NCBI GenBank assembly: GCA_029449235.1
Contig: JANATG010000014.1
Coordinates: 1,054,001-1,118,000 of the forward strand
Direction of reading: 5' to 3'
Length of the DNA stretch: 64,000 bases
Source: Linnemannia schmuckeri
Lineage: Eukaryota; Mortierellomycota; Mortierellomycetes; Mortierellales; Mortierellaceae
Under the pieces are notes generated by a model. It made no database searches. It was not told the DNA's origin and worked only from the letters and a program-made list of their open reading frames with translations. This document shows, piece after piece, positions 30,721 through 41,694 of this stretch (its first letter is position 1; the number at the start of each line of letters is the position of its first letter). The position numbers and the translations under genes were made by a program.

Positions 30721-32871
30721 ATCGCCACCGCTGCCTAACCGCCACCTTATTTTGCAACAACACCTTTAACACTACGCCCACTTCACCTCAACAGAACTTT
30801 CTCAATCACGTTCGTCATATTTATCTTAGAGGATCGTCGTTCATAAAACGCAGTATGAACTGGAACAGCCTTGAGGATGAAAGAGAGTACTCCGCTAACC
30901 AGTCGCAATACATTCATTCACCTGAGGTCTGGAACATCTACCCATGGTCTGCCATGGAAGCGCATTGCTACAAACACAACAACCCCAAGAAGGCAGCTCC
31001 ATTTCTCTATCCAGTTCTGGTTGACCGAGAAGCCATCTGGGCTCTTGCAACGCCTATCTTTGAGCAACTGAAAACTCTCACCATCCCCTTGCCTGATATC
31101 CGCCGGTACGTCGAGGTGGTCAATCCTCTTGGGAACCTGGAATGCATCCATGTTTTCATTGACTTGCTCTTTGGGTGCTATAGTTGCGGTTATAGACTGT
31201 ACGCTAGTGCAGAGAAAGCGTGCAAGATTGAGGCGATTCAGGACGTGGTGAAACTAGTTAGGAGTCATGCGCAACGCTTTCCTGGAGGCCTCCTAAAGGA
31301 TGTCAGCAGTTCCCAGTCAGGAGAAATGCATATCGATGGTCAATTTGTTCCCGCAGATTTCCACAACTTTGATATCTTTCAGATCCTGCCTCCTTCCAGA
31401 CCGTTACGGATTTCTCGAGGCCCCTGGCCATGGATCTCGGTCCATCATCTGACGACGGATCTTTCGTATGTTCGAGAAGTCCAGTTTCTTCCTCAAGAAG
31501 TCGATCTACAACAACTTCTCCAGCGGTGCTGGTCCTTGAAAACGTTTCTGTCCCTTCTTTGTTTGAAGGGTGCTTTGATTGGGCTGTTCAGGAGAAGAAG
31601 GACTTGGAGGGTAGTCTTGGATTAGATACTGCTGGCAGCAGTGGACCTGCTCCTGACACGGTAACAGCCTCCAATTTCAGCAGCAGTGTCTACAGTAATA
31701 TCAGTCTTCACCATGGCCAAGACGTTGCGTCATCGAGCCTACCGTGCCTGCCGGCCTACTTGACCTACGGTTTAGTCCCACTGGAGAGTGTCACTCTCCA
31801 AACATGCACCTTTCCATGCAATGACCTGGACGCCTTCACATGTGCGGTCAAAGGAACATTGAAATTCCTCAGGATTAAAGCCCTCACAGCATCGGACCAG
31901 GACTTGGCGATTCATCTAGGCCAAGATTGGGTCGAACTACCGGTCCTGGATCATCTATTTCTCCATGCACCAAGACACAGATTGGTACTTGATCCAGCAC
32001 TATTCTTGAACTGTCCCTCGCTCCGTTTTGCCGATATTTTCGATCCGACATCCTCCTACCGCTGCTCGGAGATTGTCCCTTGCTTCCCTGCCAAACTACC
32101 AGAGACCACTTCACTATATCTGAGGGGCTGGCCCGTTCTGACTTTCCATCCGGCCTCATTCGAGTCCATGAATAACCTTGTGTATCTTAAGTTGATCACG
32201 AAGCGCTCCGAGCATTGCTTCATTCCGCGGTTGACGAGTTGAGGAGATCCTATGTCCTTAAGGATGGCAACAATGAGAAGGAGCATAGGAATGATACAAG
32301 TAGTGGCGTTGATGATGGCGATGAGTCTCAAGAGATGACCTCCACGATCGTTCGACCCCGATAGACCTGGGATTGGGATCTACCTCGTCTGTCAAGAATG
32401 CCGCTCATATCTGAGTTTGCTTACCTGTTCGAGTTCAGGATGCTGCATGGATGCCCAAACCTGGAGGTTTTGCGCCTACACATGCGGACTGAGCATGGTC
32501 ATCATACCCGAGCTATTACAGAGTATAACTTGTTTGTTTCTGGCGTGGATGGTTTGCAGGAACGCATTGTGGCTCCGAAACTGCGAAAGCTGTACATGAA
32601 AGGTCACTGGGTGATTAACGATCCAATGGCCGTTTTACCACAGCTCCTCGGATTGATGTTACCGAAACTTCATCAAATGGCCATACGAGGATGGAGTGGA
32701 GTTACTGTTAGATCGATTGTCAAGGCGATTAGGACAACTGCTGATCATGTGTGTCTGATAAGGACGGATTTAGAGGATCCTTCGGAAGAGGACGGAGATG
32801 CGTTGGGGATGTATCGTCGGTCGAAGGAGTTCAGGAAAGATCATCGTGGTATGAAGATGCGTCTGTATTGA
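30687..32871 (+). pseudogene. F-box/LRR-type gene with frameshifts and a nonsense codon
   Basis: Three frame segments read as one protein of about 720 residues. Segment 1 runs from MSTKNMTANLRHRH through LPDIRRYVEVVNPLGNLE and LPPSRPLRISRGPWPW. Near 31560-31600 the frame shifts; segment 2 continues FDWAVQEKKDLEG, YGLVPLESVTLQT, WVELPVLDHLFLHAPRHRLV and LTFHPASFESMNNL. It ends at TGA 32240-32242, after another shift near 32225. Segment 3 has a TAG at 32362-32364 where a Trp is expected before TWDWDLP, then EFAYLFEFRMLHGCPNLEVLRL and IVAPKLRKLYMKGHW to the stop. The LRR content matches the long Mortierella F-box-like family. Convergent with the ABC transporter, 190 bp away. Confidence 0.72.
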
Positions 32872-33061
32872 TCAGTGAACGAGTACATTCTTCGCAAGCA
32901 GTAGAAGAGAAAAAAAAACAGTGGTATGCTCTTCGCTATTTGCAACCCACTCCTCACAAAACGACAAGGTAAAAAAAATAAAATAAAAGAAACGAGAAAA
33001 GTCACAAAGAGTGTTCATGAGTATATTGATCTTTGCGGAATAAAAAAGAGCTCTACAAGTT

Positions 33062-36000
33062 CTAGTTAACCTCGATATCTTCAATGACATCGGGTACAGT
33101 TAAGGTGGCATCGGCGTCGGTGACGATCTTGATGAATACATCCTCCAATGTCGTCTGACTGATGCCCCAATCTTCCACTGCCGGAAACAAATCGCTCTGA
33201 GAGAGATAGTGGAAAATGCTCGACAACTCTCCTCGGGTAACGATGGCATCATGCTTAGCTGAACGAGTGTCAGTGTTAGAAGCAACGTCAAACTCAAAGA
33301 CACTGGCATTGGTGAATTTGTCACTCCGTCGGTAGGGAAGGCCAAGCTTGCGCATCAGCTTGTTCTCAATGCTCTGACACGCCTCGTCTAGCCGCCCGGG
33401 CTTGGAGGTGATATTGAGACGGAACCCAGAACCATACAGCTCCTTCAGATGCAGACTGGTGCCGATACATCTCAACAGCCCATTCGTCATGATCGCAATC
33501 TTGTCCGACAGGATATCGGCCTCCTCCATCGAGTGCGTCGTGAGAATGACGGTACGGTTGACTTTGACACGGTTGACAATGTCCCAGATCACGCGACGAA
33601 CCTCGGCATCCAGACCTGTCGAGGGCTCGTCCAAGAAGACCACGCGGTTGTCACCCAGGAGAGCAATTGCGATCGAGACACGACGCTTCTCTCCTCCACT
33701 CAGACCCTTGACTTGGCGATCACGCAATCGTGTTAATGACACCGAAGCAATAGCAAAGTCGACGGACTGTTGTTCCATGGAGGGAGGAACACCACGAAGA
33801 CGAGAGTAGAACAGCAAGTGATCGGCAACGGTTAGGTCATTCCAGAGGATGTCGTGCTGGGGGCAAACTCCCATCCTGGCATGGACCAGTGACATCTCCG
33901 TGCGAATGTTGGCGCCGGCAACCGAAGCAGAACCGCGTGTGGGCTCGTACAGACCGGTCAATAGATGAATCAGAGTCGACTTTCCTGCTCCGTTAGGGCC
34001 GAGGAGACCGAGCACCGTGTTGGTCTCGACACCAAACGACATCCCCTTCAAGGCTGCCTCAACCTTGTCAGCATAGCGGTGGTATAAGTTATCAATGATG
34101 AGAGGAGTGGTGTCGGGGTTGTACTTAGTGCGGACACGCTCCCGCTCAGCTCGAACATCAGCGTCTCCACCGTCCATAGATTCCTGATCAGAGTCGACCG
34201 ACAGGTTGGCATGACCTCCACCATGGACCATCTCTGATTCAATGTCGCGAGTTGGACTGGGTGTGGACAAGCGATACTGGAAGAGGCTAGAGACAGGGAA
34301 ATGCCAGGACCGACGGACTCCATACTCTGAGGGCATCACAGCGTCAATGTAGCTAAAAAAGAAAAATGCGCGGACAAAACAATTCCGTCAATCATCTTTA
34401 CTGCATTGATAACAAAAAAAACAACGACGTACATAAAAGCATGCAATAGACAACCACACACAGGACTTACAAGGTGAGCAGAAGAAAGAGGACACTTTCA
34501 CCCAAAAGCATACCAACGCAGTTGAGCAAGTTGGGTCCAGAAGTAAATGACGATAAGGTCAATGGATACAGTTGGTTGATCATACCGGCGTGCATCATTC
34601 CCACCTTCACAATGTAGAAGAACGAGAAGGTAGGATGGATGAACCATGCAAAGGGCGGTCCTTCGGAGAAGATCATGTCGGACATGCATGCAAGGATGAC
34701 CGAAAGCGCAACAAGAAAGTAGATGAATAGAGAGGCTTTTCGAGATTTGGAGAAGAACGAGGCCAAGAAAAAGGAGAAGGTCGTCTGCACGTGGGCCCAG
34801 AGGAGAAGTAGGAGGATAGTCAGACCAGGGCTAGTGTTCCAAAGAAAGTCATTCTTGACCACGAGGGCGGCAATCACAAAGAACACTGTCAGAATCAGCT
34901 GCATAGTAAAGAATTCGACGTAGTGGGCAAGGTAGTATGCTCCGCTATTGAGACCGTTCTAAGTACAAAAGACAATATGTGAATTAAAAAGCCTTGGTTA
35001 CCACAGGAAGCTATGCATATGTTAGTATGATACATGCGTATACAGTTAAGCCAGCACTCACCATAGCCATCAAGATGCGATGACGGCCCTCCTTCTCCTG
35101 GACCAAGATCGTCACAAAGTTCGGCAGCAAGAACGAAAGAGCAAAAGGAAACAAATAGGTGGCAGACAGTCCTGCAGCGCGGTTGTTCAAGCGATCCCAC
35201 TGAAATTCATAAGGCAAGGCACGGATTCCCTGCGAGATGATGTACTGACCCTTGAACTTGAGGCGTGCGAGAGCATTCGTTATTTGAGATGTGACGATGA
35301 GCTGGCGCAAACCAGGAGTAGCCATGTCAGAGTCGTGTCCATACGACGACATTCCAAACTGCATGGTCATCGAGACCTTGGCCTTGTCGACATCCAGAGA
35401 GTCAAAATGAACGCCTCCAAAAGGCCTGCTGCGATAATCGATATATCCTCTGGGCTCATCCTTCACCAATGCCCTAATCTCACCCTCCACATCCTCTCGG
35501 TTCTCGAAAAATAGATATGTTGGTCCTGTCGTGTAGGCGTCCATGAATACTCTAGATCTATTGTCAAATCTAACAATTTCGTCTCCTTTTGTGTACCGAA
35601 GAGGCATGGCACCCAAGACACCGTTTGCAGGGTCGATACGAGACGTGTTGTACAGAATGATGTTGGGGTCAGTTGGTGGCCATGACTCTGAAAGGAATCT
35701 CCGTGTGACATTTGCTGTGACTCCGAGGGTTGTAGCGATATCGGCGTTGGCGGTCGAGTAATACACTGTCTGGTTGATACTGATGAAGTTATTGATTAAT
35801 GAAAAAGGCATAAGATCGAAATGCAGCTCAGAGTACAACTCTGGGTTTTTAAAAAATTCGCGCTGTTTCATCCTCAAGTACTTCAAGTATTCGCTAATGG
35901 TTTTGTCAACGTTGAACCACCCAAACTCCGGTGAAGGAATATAGGTCCTATGGCAAGGGTTAATAAAAAAGAAGGTGTATATTAATGTGGGTCGACGTTT

Positions 36001-36609
36001 CTTTTAGAGGAACATGTCTTATTCTGTAATGGAAATACCAGTTCTAATTTTTTTGACATACGAATCCAGGAGAACAGTATTAGCCCAGGTTGCGTTCTGA
36101 TAGGGCGGACTGACAGGGTACGATTCTCCGAACCAACGCACACACGCCTGTTGAAAATCTCCGACCCCCAACGGTTCGAATACAGCTGGATAAGAGGGCG
36201 AGTTGTAGACATTGTTGTCTTCAGGCATAAAGCCCCCAACTTGAAGCGAGAAGGTCCTGCCAAACTGCGGGTCAGCTTCGTTTGTGCAATAGCGGATGAG
36301 TCCTTGACGGTCGATACTCCCCAAGGTCTTGTTAAGGATATGACAGAGGACGACCAGAAGAACAGGCCAGACGACTAGACAGCCAGCGTTGGTGATCCGT
36401 TGACGGCGGTGGTAGGAGAGAGCCCGACGAGCCATGCCTCGAAACTGGTATAGTGTGGTGGGTTTGATGTTGGAAAAGTCAATTGGTTCGGGAAGAGGTT
36501 CGAAGATTTCCTTTTCAGTGATGGGTTCCATGGGGATCTGGAATGGAGATTCGTCCTGCTGAGAAGATGCCAAGGATATATCCTGGTCTTGGTTCTTCTT
36601 GCTAAACAT
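33062..36609 (-). CDS. Half-size ABCA-type ABC transporter
   Basis: Four exons: 36609-36062, 35947-35062, 34958-34471 and 34352-33062, joined by introns of 103-118 bp with good GTATGT/GTGAGT/GTAAGT donors. The frame is continuous over 1,070 aa. One membrane helix near residue 80 (CLVVWPVLLVVLCHI) is followed by a ~300-residue extracellular loop, about six helices in residues ~430-640, and one ATPase domain. The latter has Walker A GPNGAGKST (759), signature LSGGEKRRVS (858), Walker B VVFLDEPS (878) and the H-loop TTHS (914). Order and the TGLYEPTRGSA region place it in subfamily A, whose members move lipids across membranes. Single-half versions occur in protists, plants and early fungi. It must dimerise to work. 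Start at 36609 (MFSKKNQDQD) opens an N-terminal cytosolic tail. Confidence 0.9.
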
Positions 36610-38371
36610 GGCAGATGTTGCGATATGTTATGGTGTTTAGGAGGAAGGAAGAGAGAGGAGGTAGGAGGGGAGAGGATAAGTGTGCGGTGGGAGGGGGAGA
36701 AGAAATCACGCTGCACCTGCCAGTGAAAAAGAAACTGAGGACGAATGGGTGGATGGAAAGTAGACCGGTCGAGAAGTAGAAAGAGGAGAAAGAGAGGAGA
36801 GGGGAGAGTGTGGCGAGGGAGAAGGAAGAAGAGGTGGGTGGATGAGACAACAAAAAGAAAATAAAGACTTGGCGAGTCTCCTTTTTAAATATGGCCAAGT
36901 GGTGGGCTTTGTGCTTGTCTGATTGTGAATCCAATCCACGATAAAGTTTACTCGCTGTTTGTCCTTAGTTGTCGGCTTTCTTTTACCTTGCCATGCATTT
37001 GGGTTTGGGCTTTTGTCTTTTTTTTTTTTGTCTCTTCCTCCCATTCTATCGAAAAAGCAGAAGGGAGGTAGAAAGCAAATCTGATTCACCCACGTTGCAT
37101 CAAACAACCTTGTTTTTTTTGCTTTCGCGCCTTAATAAGGTCCCCCCTGTTTTCAGGAAAAGAGAGACGCCGCAATGAAAAAAGAGGGCCGTTGACCCCC
37201 TGTTTGTCCTGGTGCATAGGTAGCGTGCATGCAAAAAGGAAGACAAGAGAAGGGATTATAATTGCAATACGCCGCACATGCATGATCCCAGAGAAAGAGA
37301 TTATTTGCTTGTGTGGGAGGAATGGGGCAGTGCTACCCCGGGAATGCTTTCCAAGTTAACATCGATTCTCTTTTCTCTGTTCTTTACTGGTCCCTTCGTA
37401 TTGTAAACCTTCTCTCCTTTATTTTTCTTCCTCTTTTCTTTCGGCTCTGTCTCATTCTTTCTTTCATCTCTTCTCACCCACACCCTGCCGTCTAACATGC
37501 ACTACCCACATTCATTGAAGAATCTTTGCTCATTCCCTTAACAATCAACACTCATCATCTCTACATTCCTACTCACCAAAATCACCAATAACGACAAGAA
37601 TTGAATCACTTTTAGACAATTCATTCCTCTGGAATAGTCACCCTCCAGATAGTACATGACTTGACAACAATGCTCTCTTACATCAGCATCTGAATTAGCG
37701 AAAACGACCTTTCTACCTTTCTTCAATCATAAGTTGTCCCCAGGGGTGTCGACCAAACTTACCCTTGGCACCTGAGCGGGAATTACCTTTTTTTTGCCAA
37801 TTGGAAGGCGTTCCTCTTAGAGTACGTCTCTCATCGATGACAAAAGAATGAGAGCCCATCTTTTCGTTTAATATTTTTAAAAATCCGGGATGCCAAGAAA
37901 ACGTGAACTGGAGACATCCATAGGAAGATCTTGAGAATGCTACTTTAATGATGAGAAGGAGGGACTACACCAGGAAAAGACGACAATAGCAAACTGTTCA
38001 CAGTTCTGTACTAAGTATGAATAAAAACATGTGACGAATATGCACTCTAGCCTCTTTTGTTTGTGTGTGTCTGTTTTTCTGCGCGGGTTAAAATCGCAAC
38101 TGCAAATGCAGAAGAGGATAACGGCAGCGATAAGTCCGACGTTGTTTGTGTTTACTGCTGTGTTTTAGTTTCCTGTAGTAACGTGTAGAAACCGCAATAC
38201 TGAAAGCGAAAGAAGAAAAAGGGCGGAAAAAAGAACAATCGCCCAGGTTCTGAACTAGTGTCGAAAAAAAAAAAAGCAACACGAGCAAAGAAAATTAAGG
38301 AAGGCTATGTTGTCCAGTATAAGAGATAAGTGTCCGTGCGACGAAAGAAGAAAAATATTGCAAAGACGCCA
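36610..38371. other. Intergenic, no gene seen
   Basis: Upstream of the ABC transporter lie CT/GA-rich tracts (36620-36860) typical of promoters here. The remainder is AT-rich with T runs at 37019-37030. No frame with coding character. Confidence 0.5.
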
Positions 38372-39424
38372 CTAATACTTGGTAGAAAGCTCTCTGAACA
38401 ACCGAATGAACTGCATCATAACATCCTGATGCATCCGAAGGATCATTCGATGTTGAATTCCACCACCACCCACACCATCCACACCGCCACGAATATAACG
38501 TCGATTTCTTCTACCACGAAAAAGGGCAACTCCAGCACCGGTATCAACACCTGCTGCTGTAGCTGCCTTTGACTCGCTCAGCTCAAAGTTCATGCGACCC
38601 AAGATCTTGTCAATACGCATCAGAAGGTGGCGCAGGTACCGCTTCCGAGCAACGACTTTGTCTTCGGGGAGCTGGTCGATCAAATCCCGGAGGGCAGTGA
38701 GAGTAGAGTAGTACCGATGGCGGAAGGTGACTAAGTTCTGGCGCTCAAGGTCGTTGCCCCTGGCGAGGAATTTTCGGGAATCGCCTGTGTAGTTGCTGGC
38801 GTTGTTAGCGCCATCGCGAATGCTGTTGGGATTGGGTGCTTGTATGGGTGTGGGAGCGGGCGTGGACGTGGTGAGATATGCTTCGATGTGAGCCTGTTGC
38901 TGTTTCTCAAGGGTGTTGAGATCGCGGAAGGTTTCACGGATGTAGAAGCGCAGAGTGCGAGGACCATAGGGTGGTGGCTGTTGCAGTGGTTCTGACATGG
39001 TTGTTGTTGAGCTTGTTGATGAACTAGCCTGGTTGGTGGTGGCGGTGTTTGTCCATGGCAAGCTTGATACCGCATTGCTTCTTGTACTCGGCATAGCGGT
39101 CCGACAAGTGGGCGAGTCGCATGTTGAACTCGTAGAGTCCTTGTGGTTCTTGACGCGGACTACCAAGAGCTTGAAGCGTTCTTGTTGCAAGCCTCGGACG
39201 ATGTACTTTTTCGGGATGGTTTCTTCTGAGCGCGTTCCGAATCCTGAACCAGAGGGTGGAGTCTGGGTCTAAAGTGAGTCAGTGGTTGTCTTAGTGGTGG
39301 CAACAGTCTCGTACAGAGTGGTTATGATGGTGGCCTCCTCTGCTCTGAAGGTGTTAAGGTTCTTCATGATATCCTAGATGCACTCCATCAAAGTCTGAAG
39401 ACCGATTCTGACGCTCGTCGACAT
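38372..39424 (-). pseudogene. Helical-protein gene, interrupted
   Basis: A start at 39424 (MSTSVRIGLQTLMECI) is followed by TAG at 39374-39376 and, in the same frame, a second TAG at 39269-39271. Between and after these the frame is protein-like (IMKNLNTFRAEEATIITTL, GSGFGTRSEETIPKKYIVRG). The frame then appears to shift near 39150, where LYEFNMRLAHLSDRYAEYKK reads in another phase. The 3' part is open from ATG 38998 (MSEPLQQPPPYGPRTLRFYI) to 38372, giving 208 aa with helical stretches (NLVTFRHRYYSTLTALRDLI, ARKRYLRHLLMRIDKILGRM). That part could still be made as its own protein. Function unknown. Two unreported introns could explain some breaks, but I found no convincing splice sites. Confidence 0.5.
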
Positions 39425-39760
39425 TTTGTGTTGTTTTTGTGGTAGTTGAAGTGGTGGTAATTGGAATAGAAGGTTAAAAGGAAGAGGGCAAAGTGAAAGA
39501 AATATTTTTTGTCGATGTGACGATGCCAAACATGCATGCCATTTAATTTTCAAAGAACGAGAGGTCCACAGGATCATAAAAAATGCCGTTTCAGAGTTCG
39601 TTTTTTGACATTGCCACGCTTGAAGCAATGCCTCCCGCAGTAAAAACAAGGGACAGAGACCCTTTTTGTTTTTGCTGGCGCGATCACCTCCTACTTTTTC
39701 TCTCTTTTTTTTTCTTAATTCATTAGCTCCCTTTTCGTTTACATTACCACCCACCACCTA

Positions 39761-41599
39761 ATGGAGGAAAACTCAATGAGATCGTTTCTCCTCCCAGAAC
39801 TCAGACCCCACCTCGCAATCTATCTCTACCCACATGACCTCTCTCAGATGACCCTTGTAAACAAAGCATGGTGCCATGCATGGACCCCTTTCCTGTACTT
39901 TCACATTCAGCTCCAGAACCATACCCAAGCCCTTGCATTCCTCACACCTGAGACGAAAACTGCCCTTCTCCGGTACAGAGAATATATCCGTGTCTTTCGG
40001 ACTCGCTCTACACATGGGAATGTCATTCAGCAGTTCTTGAATATTGTTGTCGTTCCTAAGCACTTACAAGGAGGGGTCACTGACCTTCCAGAGGTACGGT
40101 TGGCGGAATTGTACCTTACGGGAAACAAGTTCAGGAAAAATGGCAACGATTGTGTGCTTAACATCCTGAGGGCTTGCAGTCCGACACTCCGTAGACTCCG
40201 ACTCGACGTCGCGAGTGTTGCTAGCAGCCAACACCAACACCTCCTCCCACTCCTTCGAATCATCTGTGACTCCATGACACAGCTCGAACACCTCTGCCTC
40301 TTCAAAAAGCTCGTCGTCCGAATCCAACCACTCGTTATGCGGTACTTCCTCGAAACTTGTCCTTCTTCCCTCGTCACCCTCACTCTGGGTTGGTTCCAAT
40401 TCCAAAGCCAGTCCAAGGAAAAGGACGAGCAAGCAAAGGATCCTGCCGCTGTTAGGGATGCCAAACTGCATCCGAACTTAAAGGTATTTAGTCTTGGTGC
40501 CGGCTACAGTCCGGCATTTACGCCTATGGACCCGGAGGTCTCGTCGGCGGTCTTTGTTCGCTTCCTCCAGAGCTGCTCGTGAGATATTAAGATCTATGGA
40601 CTCAACCTCTCATACTCATGGGAGTTCATCCAGCCAGAGGTGACCGACGCTGTGGCGACACTGACAGGGGCCAGGCCACAATACTTTGAGGTACCCGCAG
40701 GCGAATTTGATCATGACCAGGACCAGGTTATGGCAGATGAGATATCAAGTCTCTGGGGGAACCAACGAGGGGGTCCCAAAAACAACAACAACAACAGCAA
40801 GTCTCGGGAGGCATGGACATCGATTCAGATAAAGGGCTGCCCACTCTCCTCACCCGCCACTTTCAGCGCTGTCCTAACGTCCTGTAAACACGGCCTCCAG
40901 AACCTCCTGATCTATGTCGGAGAGCGCATCCCCAGTCAAGATTTTCAAACCATCCTTCATACTGGCACCGCATTACGTTGCCTCACCTTCTACCATAACC
41001 ACCCCCTACTCGACTGTCGAGTAATGTTGCAGTCAACCTGGAACTGTACCCTCCTCACACAACTCGATATCCAAATCACTAACATCCCACGACCCGACGT
41101 CCTATATGACTGGAAGGGCGACAGGATCACCCTTGAAGGAGAAAACACCACCGCTCATTCAGAAATCACCACCATCAATAGCATGGACGAGAGCCGACGT
41201 CTTCAACGAAAAATCTACACCCGCCTCGCATCACTCGTCAACCTAAAGTCTCTCCAACTGGGTGCTGGTTGTTCACAGATGGCCAGAGTTGAAATAACGC
41301 TCCCCCATAACGGGAAAACAGGATCCTTCGACAGGGGTCAGCAGTTGAACTGTCTCGAGATGTCGCTCGACAGCGGGTTGGAGATTCTGTCAAGAATGAA
41401 AAGACTCAGACTGTTGTATGTCCAGAGCATGGAGCACCGGATCGGCATTCGGGAAATGAAGTGGTTTGCAAGGGAGTTTCCTAATTTCCAGCTTCTCGCT
41501 GGAGTTGAGGAACAAACCAAGAGGACTTGTATACTCTACGGCCTGGAGGACCCTGGCCTCGACATGCGCAAGTGTGGTGTCGGCTACGAATGGTATTGA
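39761..41599 (+). pseudogene. F-box/LRR protein gene with a single in-frame TGA
   Basis: Open from MEENSMRSFLLPELRPHLAI at 39761 to 41599, apart from one TGA at 40580-40582 (codon 274). Without it the protein would be 611 aa. F-box-like N terminus (LPELRPHLAIYLYPHDLSQM, KAWCHAWTPFLYFHI). LRR body. C-terminal family motifs MDESRRLQRKIYTRLASL and EHRIGIREMKWFAREFPNF. The TGA falls in the pattern FL(Q/R/E)(S/G)C-S-x-D, where relatives have a sense codon, so one substitution explains it. A recent nonsense allele, a sequencing error or readthrough are all possible. A poly-Asn run (NNNNN) follows at about 40785. Confidence 0.75.
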
Positions 41600-41694
41600 A
41601 CACAAAGAAAACAAATCCGAAATGGTAATAAAAAAAGTCGTAGATCGCAAAACGCGCCATTTATTTGTTGCCTGCAAGCAACAACCATAATTAA

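Noticed and set aside
36172..36186. GGTTCGAATAC as a tRNA B box
   Set aside because: It lies in a coding exon of the ABC transporter, with no cloverleaf or A box around it. No tRNA was found elsewhere.
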